Below, piece after piece: positions 55,129 through 64,000 of a DNA stretch of 64,000 nucleotides. The notes beneath the pieces were generated by a model, which was given only the letters and a program-made list of their open reading frames with translations, had not been told where the DNA came from and searched no databases. The stretch spans positions 2,976,001 through 3,040,000 of the forward strand of contig JBLDXI010000019.1 of the NCBI GenBank assembly GCA_047495785.1. Reading direction: 5' to 3'. The DNA comes from Lepidodermella squamata. Lineage: Eukaryota > Gastrotricha. Position 1 is the first letter of the stretch. The number at the start of each line of letters is the position of its first letter. The position numbers and the translations under genes are program-made.

Positions 55129-57458
55129 ATGGATGACGAAATCTTCAAGGAAGAAGTCGATCAAGAAGACGTGCGGAGCGCGCAGGAAGACGTGGTCGAG
55201 GAGGACGAGAACGATGGCGATGAAGTCATCTTGAGCCCGAAGCAGCGCGTCGAAAAAGCCATGTCCATGGCTGCAGCGCGTTTCACCGAGCGCAAGCAAA
55301 TGCAGGAACGAATGAGGCGAGCGTTGAAGTATTTCGCCCGTCTGTTCGGATTCTGCGCAGCCGTCGTAATTTATTCGATAATTGGTGGGCTGTTGTTCGA
55401 ACAGCTTGAAGGCAAAAATGAGGTCGGCCTCTGCAACGTCGTAGGTTTCGCTGAATCTTGATATTCCAAATGGACTTCTGAATTTAATTGTACAGGCTCG
55501 AAGCAAGTACAAGAAAGCTCTTAACGAGGCTGTAAACAGCGTCAATAACATTCGGACGGATTTTACGAAATCACCAGTTGAACGAGAAGAACAATATCGA
55601 GCAATAATGGAATCCTTGAGGTTCGTCTGCCGTTTGAGTTGAATCTATAGAGTGGTACGCTCAAAAACTCTCAAAAGCTGACATTTTTACTTGGAGAGCT
55701 ATCCCTTTTCTAAATATCAGCCTCCTTAAACGGCGACCAGCTAAAAATGTCAAAAGGGTACATTACTTGTACAAAATTTATTTTCAAAACTAACCATAAC
55801 GAGCCCAAACCGACCCTAACCCTAACCCTAACCCTGACCCTGACCCTGGACCTGACCCTAACCTAACCTAATAACCTAACAAACTTCAATTTTGAAAAGT
55901 ATGTACAAATAGGCACTTTATTTCAAAAAATCATTTGAAAACGAATCATTCGCCTCAATCTCAGGCTTAGACTAATGGTTCAATTTTCTGATGCAGGGGT
56001 GCCTATGTTAACTCGACCTGGGATGGAGGTGACTGCGACAAAATGGTATCACATTGGCACGTTGTTAGTGCAAGCGTCTGGTGCTTGACCGTAATTACCA
56101 CGGTGGGATACGGCCACATCGTCCCAGTCACACAATGGGGTCAAATTGTAACTATCGCCTACGCAATCTTCGGCATAACCCTCTCTCTGGTAACTCTGGC
56201 TACTGTCGGGTCATTCTTCGCTGATATCGCACAATTTTCTTACCACATTTTATGTTGCTGTGCGATTTGCCGCAAAGAAAAGCGCATGTTGGATGACAAT
56301 GACAAGAGGCATATCATGCGGTACTACTTCAAGGAGCATTTCAGTGAATTTTATCGCCATAAGTACACCGAGGCGAGTGGAGCTCCGAAGAACGACCCGA
56401 AACGCATAGCTTTCTTCGAAATTTTCGGCCAATCAGGCGATTCTTCTGAAGAAACTATCGACGAGGAAGATCTTAAAATGATGGCTCTGGACAAAATGGA
56501 ACACGTCCCATGGTACCTGTCTCTTCTAATCATCGTTTTCACAGTTATGGCTGGCGGGGCTTATTTCTCGGCTCTTGAGGGCTGGAAGTTTATCGACAGT
56601 GTTTACTTTTCCTTCATCACTGTCGCCACTATCGGATTCGGGGACATATACCCGAGTATTTTCGAGCCGGGGAGAGCTTCAACTCAACTGCGTCTCATCG
56701 CTTGGGCCTTGTTCATTTTCTTTGGCCTAGCGATCATGTCCATGTGCCTCAACATGATTCAGCTCGATGTTGGCAGCAAAATTAGCCACATTATCGCAAT
56801 TTGTACCAATAAGGCAGCGCGCGATGCTGACATTTCTTCCAGCGAATCAAGCGACAATGAAGGTGACGAAACGATGCATGACGCCTATCAAGAGGCCGCT
56901 AGACCGCATTCAGTTCCATTCGCCCTCCTCAAAGCTAAAACTGCATCTAAAGAAGCTCGCCCCGAAGGCGAGGAGCAGAACCAACCACCTGGTGATCCTA
57001 TGATGTTCCCACCGATGCTTGATGAGTTTGGCAATCCAATTCAGCCCCCATTTGATCCTGCAATGTTCCCGCCTATGCTAGACGAGTTTGGCAATCCGAT
57101 GCCGAATCCTTATTTCGATCCGAACATGATGCCTTACGATCCGAATCAATTGATGTTTCCGCCATACGATCCTAACATGCCGCCCCCTCCTGATATGATT
57201 TACGCTCCTCATGATCCTATGCTACAACCTATCAAGCCTATCCACAATCAGCAACAGATCGAACCAGATCAGCCAAAAGCTGAGCCGTCAAAGCCACCTG
57301 TGGCGCCTTTGAGTGCCGCGGCTGACCCAGATGAAGGTGATGATGATGATGATGATGATGATTTTGATGATTCTGAGGACGACGAAAACGACGGAAACAG
57401 GCAACAAGCTACGGACAAGAGCGATCCGAAGACTGTGGGAAACGAGTCGCACGCATGA
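55129..57458 (+). CDS. Two-pore-domain (K2P/TWIK-type) potassium channel
   Basis: Exons 55,129-55,440, 55,496-55,620 and 55,997-57,458, 632 aa. Plasma-membrane leak K+ channel, dimer. Acidic N-terminus, M1 FCAAVVIYSIIGGLLFEQLE, cap region, P1 filter TVGYG (ITTVGYGHIVP), M2, long basic loop, M3 LLIIVFTVMAGGAYF, P2 filter TIGFG (VATIGFGDIYP), M4 AWALFIFFGLAIMSMCLNMI. The cytosolic tail of about 230 residues has repeats of (M)FPPMLDEFGNP and a poly-Asp run, and is much longer than in most K2P channels. An alternative start 12 nt upstream is not an ATG. AATAAA near 57,610. Confidence 0.95.
55800..55882. repeat. Degenerate CCCTAA (telomere-like) array in K2P intron 2
   Basis: gaccctaaccctaaccctaa followed by CCCTGA variants. 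Second such array in the window, again intronic. Confidence 0.85.
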
Positions 57459-58764
57459 CACTGAGAAAGATCTCTGTATTTTAGAGTGATTTCTATCTCT
57501 AATCTTTTCTGATCTTATAATGTTTTCATACTTCGCTGTCACTGTTAAGAATGGCAAATTGTAGCTCTGCATTCGTTCTCTCGTTTCCATGAAATACATG
57601 CGCAGGTGTTCAATAAACTTGAGTTGAAAGAATGTACGACGAGGCTTTCATTTTTACAATCGTGTTTCAGAATATTTTCTTATATCGACGCGTCGTTACT
57701 GAAGTTAAACTTAAGTCACTGAAGGTATACGGCAGGTGTGAATTTTTTCATCAGACATATGTCGTATTTCATCCGACATCCGACATCCTAAAATGTGACT
57801 TTAATTATCCGACAACAGTTCCCACTCGGAACCAAGTTTCACTGAATTTTCACTGAATGAGGGAACTTCAAGGAAGACTTGGTGATGATCGGCAAAATTT
57901 GAATTTAGGCAAATTTCATGTCGGTTATTTTAAGTCAAATTTTAGGTTGTCGGATGAAATAAGATATATGTCTGATAGAAGATGTCTGATGAAAAACGTT
58001 TTTTTTCTTTGTGGAGATATATCGGACGCGATCCTAAAGGTTTCAAAACGCGATGAAAACTTGGCGTAGGCGAAAGTCTGTGGGATTAATCAATCTTTGC
58101 TCAATACATTAGACGCGTACATTTCGCCGGAAGTCCCCGCGTTGATTACCTACAAACGACAATGCATTAATGCCGCGTAGACTAAACCATTTTCTTGTAA
58201 GAGGATGCATTGTACATGAGCCAACTACGCGCTCTGTTGCAACGTGTGAAGCAGGCAAATAATGGAAATAAGTGAAGAGGAAAAAGGTCAGCGATAGATA
58301 TAGACAGGGATATATCCTGCACTTTGTCCGGGCGGATTGGTTGAAACATTACCGGGTTCTGGGGGTTTGAATCACTCGCGATTCGCGATCGATAACTATT
58401 TGGACCCTGTCTTACGCGATTTTAGCTGTCGACAACGGACTTATTGTATCGATTTGGACAGCTCATGGTGAGAGATTCGAAATGCTTCTAGCTATAAACC
58501 AGCTATTTGAAATAGTGACAGAGCTTCGAGGTTTCAGTCTGCGTCCTATTTTGAAGATTTTGTATTTACTTGGTACTAGAGATGTAACGCGAGTTTGAAT
58601 ACGGTTTCAAGACGCAAAATGAACAAATTCAACTTCATATTTTTATTCTATTTCTAGTAGCATCAAGAACTTCATAGTATTTAGGGTTGATTTTTGTTCC
58701 ACCGATTTATCCAGATCCAAGAAGCAGCAGGAGCGACGTGGACTATAATAATCATGGACCTTTC
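57459..58764. other. Intergenic with a foldback element
   Basis: About 57,745-57,998 is an inverted-repeat element: tttcatcagacatatgtcg at the left, the inverse at the right, arms about 60-70 bp, internal CCGACA repeats. No gene seen in the rest. Confidence 0.6.
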
Positions 58765-59117
58765 CTATTCGCTATTCATAACCTTACGAGCAACAGTTTG
58801 TGGTAGAATGTAAAATAGCAGTTTTCCTTCACAGATTTTTCGAGACTTCCATAAATCCAAGCATTTTCGCATTCGGATCTCTTGCTGTGTTGAGCGAATT
58901 ATATGTATGAGACCGATAAGCTTAGACCAATCCTCAGATGCAATCGCTTCAGAAATCGTCAATTCTGCGAGGAAAGAATCGAAAAGTGACGTAAGACGGT
59001 ATTTTGATTGAACTCACTTAGGGATGACTGCTGCGAACTTGAGTTATGCTCGCTAGTTACAAAGATCTTCAAGCTGGATATTAGCATCGCTAAATAACAA
59101 GCCAAAATCAGTTTCAT
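58765..59117 (-). CDS. P3: small secreted two-cysteine peptide
   Basis: Exons 59,018-59,117 and 58,765-58,964 (phase 1, 53-nt intron), 99 aa. Signal peptide MKLILACYLAMLISSLKIFV. Then Ser/Gln spacer, L-K junction, helix EAIASEDWSKLIGLIHII, and core IRMRKCLDLWKSRKICEGK with Cys nine residues apart, ending in a FYILPQTVARK tail. P3, P4 and P5 form a closely related subgroup, all on the - strand and spaced about 1.3-2 kb. Confidence 0.85.
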
Positions 59118-60122
59118 ATTCGGAGGTGCTATTTAACTTAAAACGAGAGAACGAGAGATGTGTGCGAATCGAGCTGCTTTAGGATTACCTTATAACGCTC
59201 AACGTAACGCACATCGGAAATTTCTGAAGAAATATGATCTAAGCCGATTCGCAGAAATAACTCGGTTACGAAGACAGTGTTCCAACCGCACGTTGAAAGA
59301 TGCTAAATCCGGACCCGACAAAATGCGTATTTCCAATATTATCGATTGCATGTTCAAAAGGTTGCTGATCGTGCGGTCGAATTAGAGCTTTTTTAAAGGA
59401 CTGCTTCCGCTTTTCAATTCAAATTGGATAGGTGCAGAGCATGCTTCCCATATTAGAATCAAAATAATTCTGATGATGCGTAAATTATCTGGACATTTTT
59501 GACTCTTTGTTTGAAACGTGATTGATTCTTTTCAGCAAAATCTGTCTTCTCCCAGGATTCTCTCGCAGTAACTTGAACAAATTTCACTTGACTTATGCCG
59601 CGTGATTCCCGGGCGAAAAAGGATCGACTCAACAAATTGATTGCAATCCTTTTCGTATCAAATATTTCCTTTCCAGAATGCAGATAATGGTTTATATAAA
59701 GAGAAAATCGAACCAGGTAAAACTTTTGCCACTCTTATTGCCGTCCAAAAGATAACGAAACAGCTGAAGGCAGCCCTTCGAAACAGCTAAGATGTGATGA
59801 GCGATGCCATCAGCCAATCTGTATTCAGTGAGATCAGCCCACCAACATTATCCATCGCTAAGTTAAAATAATTTCATCCCTCATATTGTTTTCTGTTCAT
59901 TATTCCAGGGCAGCAATTTATTATAAAATCAGGCCTATCGGCTTGCAAAAAGTAAATAAAAGTAGTATATAGAAAGTCTCTGGACGAAATTTTCATTTGC
60001 ATTAAACATTCAATAAATACAATCGCTTAAAACATGGGTACACTAAGTAATCTCACGGCAGCTCAATTGATTGTCTTACATGTAGAGAGCAAAACTTGGG
60101 AGAATTTGTCGTCAACAGTTGC
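59118..60122. other. Intergenic P3-P4
   Basis: Holds a TATATAAAG (about 59,693) and a 75-codon + strand ORF (59,158) without a signal peptide. No further gene supported. Confidence 0.4.
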
Positions 60123-60486
60123 CTATTCTGGGTGCGTAATCCGTCGAGCTAACATTTGAGGCAGAATGTAGAATGAAAGCTTGCCTTCACAAATATCTCT
60201 GGACTTCCAAAGCTCTATGCATTGTTGCATTCGGATCTGTCGCTGTTGCGATTGAATTGCTCGCGTTAAGTCGACTAATTTTTGCCAATCTTCAGCGGCT
60301 ACTGCTTGAGAAATCATCGCTTCTGCGAAAATGAATTAATGGTCATGAAATAATCCGTTTCACTTTCTTCGACTTACTAAGATTTGAGGCCATCGAAGAA
60401 TCTGTGATTTTTTCGCAATAGCCACTTGAAACATGAAAGACATCGACCAATAAGAGAGCCAATAAAAAAATGGACAGCAGCTTCAT
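60123..60486 (-). CDS. P4: small secreted two-cysteine peptide
   Basis: Exons 60,378-60,486 and 60,123-60,322 (phase 1, 55-nt intron), 102 aa. Signal peptide MKLLSIFLLALLLVDVFHVSS. Exon 2 has exactly the length of P3 exon 2 (200 nt) and the same core, IRMQQCIELWKSRDICEGK, then FYILPQMLARR. Extra Cys in exon 1 (SGYCEK) after the signal. Conservation lies in exon 2, while exon 1 beyond the signal varies, as in fast-evolving secreted peptides. Confidence 0.85.
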
Positions 60487-62078
60487 GCTTTTGAAATGTT
60501 GCCAGTCTAATTACAAATGATGAATGCTAATTGAATGACGTGAAACTAAAAATACTATGATTCATTTGAAATGTAAAATTGAATCACTATGATTCATTGC
60601 AAATGTAAATTATATCTAATTTTAATCGGAATTGTCCATAGACCTCTGAGTGCCATGTACCTTTAATTCGTGCTCGAGTGTCGAGTGAGTGTTTCTCAGC
60701 AATCAGGAAGTTTGCCGATGCATCCATGTTTGTCCGTTATTTTATGACAGGTATTACAAGCCACTTGCGCTGAGAAATTCTAGTTCGGAAAATTCTTCCA
60801 GCATTATATATAGGGAAAGCACCCATGGACATGGTGTGAAGGACTACTAATCTTGAAAGGGCTTTCTACTTCTCTACTTAACGAAGTCGTCCATATTTTC
60901 TGGGAAATCCCTATTCACGGGTCATTGGATACAAGTTACAACAGATTGTCTCCTGGAATCATGGGATCATGGATTTAGGGCAATCCGGTGGTGATTCAGG
61001 ACTTCCATTCCAATATACTTCCAACATTCATGCGTTCCCTGATGAATTTTGGTGCTGATAATCGATATGACCGGGGTTGGAAATCAACCATTCATTTTTC
61101 AGCGACTGTTTGATAGTTGAATCGCCCCTGCCGTAGGCTTTGTTGCGTCGCGCTCGGCTCACTCGTAGGAGGAAGGTGGGGATTTTGTTGCGGGAAAATT
61201 TTCAGAAATGCGACAGAAACCTGAGATGTCAAAGCATCACTGCAACAAATTTATCACTGAAATTCTGCGAATTTTTGAAGCAAATCTAAGAACAAATTGA
61301 CCTAAAAAAATCTGGATGAAAACATGAGATCTGCGCATGGCGGATACCCTTATGAATGGGCGATAAAGAGTGGTGTATCGCTATTGTTTCTGTAGTTCGG
61401 AAGTAGAATCCTTGAACTAGGGGGCATTTTCGGGACCAAATTATGGATTTGATGAGAGTTTTCCACCTTGGCCTTGCGAACTGGCGGGTACGATATCCCT
61501 CATTCCCTCCGTACTTCGAGCGCTGTGTTGTTGAATAATAACTGCGGAGGTTTAGTATTTCTTCGAGGCTTTAACAAACGGAAACCAGCCACTATTCATC
61601 GACACTAGCGATCGTCATTCTCACACCATTTATTGCGATTGCACGCCTGTCACTTAGCATTTGGGTAAAGGCGTTAAGGCTAATGTTGGATACTGATGGA
61701 GTTCCGAGGTTGATCATCTCAGTTTCTCCATAAATGTAAGTATACACGACTGACGTCAAGACTTGTCACTTTGATTAAGACTAATGCTATTCCACGATCA
61801 TATTCGAAATAGACTCAACAACGTTGAGCGAAGGACTTGCTCTGAACTGCAAGTTGCGTAGGAAATGAGAGCATGTCCTTTTGTGAAAGCGAGGCCTTAA
61901 AATGATGCATTAATTTTTCAACCCACGGCATTACTTATGACAAATTTTAGTCAAAGCCCAACCATTCTGCTCGGCTAGTAAATCCAAAGATAGTTGAAAA
62001 TTTGTTAATAATTGAATTTATTGAAATCCTTTCGACAACATGACAGCCGAAAAACTGCTCAAAAGGAATTGGAATTCT
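60487..62078. other. Intergenic P4-P5
   Basis: A TATATATAGGG (about 60,805) lies about 320 bp upstream of P4 in palindromic context. No gene recognised. Confidence 0.4.
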
Positions 62079-62436
62079 TCAGTCTTTGAATAATCCAGTG
62101 TTCATCATTTTGCGAGCATAACTTTGCTGTAAAATGTAAAATGTTAGCTTCCCTCCACAGATATTTCTCGACTTCCATAACTCGAGGCACATATGCATTT
62201 GAATCTCACGCCGTTTCGCTCGTATATGTCGTAAGAGGTCGGAGAGCAGTTGCAAGTTTTCATTTGCCATAGCTGTAGAAATTGCAGATTCTGTGGATAA
62301 GAGAATAAGTGAAGGATAAAACAAATCGTAGGAAATAACTCAAATCTGTCGTCTGATCTCCAGATCTTGATTTACATGACACAATGCACAGTTTGGTAAT
62401 AAGAACCAGGGAACACAATGTCGAAATAAGTTTCAT
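62079..62436 (-). CDS. P5: small secreted two-cysteine peptide
   Basis: Exons 62,340-62,436 and 62,079-62,290 (phase 1, 49-nt intron), 102 aa. Signal peptide MKLISTLCSLVLITKLCIVSC. L-K junction, helix SAISTAMANENLQLLSDLLR, core QMHMCLELWKSRNICGGK, FYILQQ tail plus four extra residues at the end. An upstream in-frame ATG two codons earlier exists; MKL is chosen by analogy with P3 and P4. Confidence 0.85.
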
Positions 62437-63706
62437 ATTCAAATAATTATTTAAATTATCTCTATTGAATTAAGAATGAGAGTGCGAGATCGCATAAGTT
62501 TGCTTATATCCAGCGCGCACAGGAAACGCTCGACGAAATATGATCGACACCTTGGGTATATCGGTAACAAATTTCAGGTATCAGGTCTGGTAAGGTCCGT
62601 TTTCTGGCTATTTCACAGACGTTTCGGCTGATGAAATTGGAACATATTCTTCTCATCTCGCGCACTCACTAAATATTATTGTCATCAAGGAACCCCAAAA
62701 TCACTATCTAAAGGACCTCATTTCCGAAGTCTATGGGCGTGTGATGATATTACTCACCCCATTCACGTGAGTTCAGCGGGATCCGTGTCATTTGTCAGTT
62801 TGAGAACATATAGAGACAATGATCATCAGATGATTACTCGTGTCTCGTGTCAACAAAAACTTCCGGCTTATTTCAAAATTTGTAGATCGAAAAATATTGG
62901 TGCACGAAACATTCATTTATGTATGTCGTTTTTAATTTTTACCTTTGTCGGGTTGTTCCAGCTAAAATCAGCGCACTTTGCAAAAGAAACAGGTATCAAG
63001 CGAGGATGACGACGGTCAGAGCGCAGATCAGGCCCGTTGGCAAACGAGAACTGAGGAGGAAAACCCATTTCATCGAAGGCAGCGGAAACAAGGAACGTCC
63101 TCTTACTCGTGATAGAATTTCGACAATAATGAAATAGCAGTTTGCTTTGCTGGACTTGAAGACAACGAAGTATTTTCATCATTCATCCACATTTCTTAGC
63201 ACTGCTCTAAATGTCGAAATCGTATACATAACGTCGAAGATCCATTTGGTATTTACCTATCGCCTATCGACTGGTAAAATGACATAAACAAGGTTAAATC
63301 GGACTTTCCGATAGCCCCTGTGTCGAGATACGAGATTTCAATGCAGATATAACGTTCGTGGCGCGGAAGAACAAGCAATTCAAGCAAAAAACATAGTGCT
63401 AATGATAGGATATTTTTTGCTTGAAGTGCTTTCAATGTTGGCCTTAACTTGTCCTTAACTTGTCACGTCCATTTGAAATTATTTAAATCAGTTTCAGGCG
63501 TGAAAGCGGGAGATGTTCTGGTTTTAAATAAGTATTCCCGTGACACCGGAAGATAGCAGCTGGTCAGGCGCGTTGTTGATATTGAGGGTGAGAATTTATC
63601 GATTATTCTGCCCTCAGACAATGCTTTGAAATCGGTCTATACATGATTAATTTTATCTTAGATAGCCACGTTAGCCCGAGGTCTCAACTGGAATTTCGCA
63701 TCGATT
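62437..63706. other. Intergenic P5-P6
   Basis: A - strand ORF at 63,253-63,435 starts with a signal-like MKALQAKNILSLALCFLLELL and could be the relic first exon of another member, but no matching second exon was found. Otherwise empty. Confidence 0.4.
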
Positions 63707-64000
63707 ATGAAGCCGACGATTGTGCTCTTATCAGCTCTGTTCACCTTTTTTATTATTGAATCGGCTCGGACTGCTCCGTTACCACTAGGAGATGCTGAAA
63801 TCAACACAGAAGAGCAGTTGGCCAAACTAAGTGGGTAGAAGCTTTCTTCAAACATTTTATATTATATACTTTTTACAGGAAAAAAGGTTATGAAGATCAT
63901 TCAACGCCGCGATCTTGAGGCTCTGGCCCAGCTGGTAATAACAGCCAGGCACAGACAACGTCAAAATCGGATGCGAAAATGCGTTGATCAACTAGGTTCA
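63707..64000 (+). CDS. P6: small secreted two-cysteine peptide, cut by window end
   Basis: Exon 1 63,707-63,830, intron 63,831-63,878, exon 2 from 63,879 and running off the window. Signal peptide IVLLSALFTFFIIESARTA; junction L-R split at phase 1 as in the others; helix VMKIIQRRDLEALAQLVI; core NRMRKCVDQLG up to the edge. The second Cys is beyond the window. Donor A/GTGGGT is less standard than in the other members. Confidence 0.75.

Noticed and set aside
59158-59385. 75-codon + ORF with a C...C pair next to P3
   Set aside because: No signal peptide or intron, and it overlaps the P3 promoter; the resemblance to the P core is weak.
63253-63435. Seventh P gene on the - strand
   Set aside because: Signal-like start only; no LK junction with a GT donor and no second exon with the Cys core.

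Overview
The window is AT-rich DNA of an invertebrate animal. The genes have short spliceosomal introns (mostly 45-70 nt), signal peptides, a K2P potassium channel, a GT10 fucosyltransferase, a RING protein, a papain-family protease and a class C GPCR relic. The phylum is not fixed by what I can see. Two degenerate CCCTAA-type arrays (51.4 and 55.8 kb) would fit a TTAGGG-telomere lineage better than a typical nematode or arthropod, but that is weak evidence.

Bases 1-17,623 are most of a Polinton/Maverick virus-like transposon. In order on the + strand it carries protein-primed DNA polymerase B, a retrovirus-type integrase, a small membrane-anchored ORF, a penton-like minor capsid protein, a small basic core-like protein, the double-jelly-roll major capsid protein, an adenovirus-type cysteine protease, the packaging ATPase and two further virion-type ORFs, with one unknown gene on the - strand. 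The module protease - ATPase - 3' part of the - strand gene is tandemly triplicated (9,527-15,408, units of 1,962/1,956/1,964 bp). The polymerase is split by 13 tiny introns, yet its frame closes perfectly. The right end of the element lies in the intron of a small secreted-peptide gene, so the left end and that gene's second exon should lie just outside the window.

Bases 17.6-29 kb are gene-poor and repeat-rich. They hold four copies (one cut by the Polinton) of an unrecognised gene for a 77-81 aa secreted 4-cysteine peptide, a dead pogo/Tigger transposase, a zinc-knuckle fragment and several inverted-repeat elements. Bases 29-38.5 kb carry three intact - strand genes: a 526-aa cysteine-rich repeat protein, a 719-aa papain-family protease with a long N-terminal extension, and a 344-aa RING plus ubiquitin-like protein. 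Bases 38.5-45.3 kb are mostly transposon debris, including a TA-flanked element whose inner inverted repeat contains a tRNA-like sequence.

Bases 45.3-64 kb hold six members of a second unrecognised gene family (P1-P6): about 100-aa secreted peptides with two cysteines and one phase-1 intron at an identical place. They are interspersed with a broken GABA-B-like receptor, a fucosyltransferase, a four-TM protein and a large K2P channel. The two small secreted gene families and the triplicated, intron-rich Polinton with an E2F-like site array at its end are the most promising novelties.
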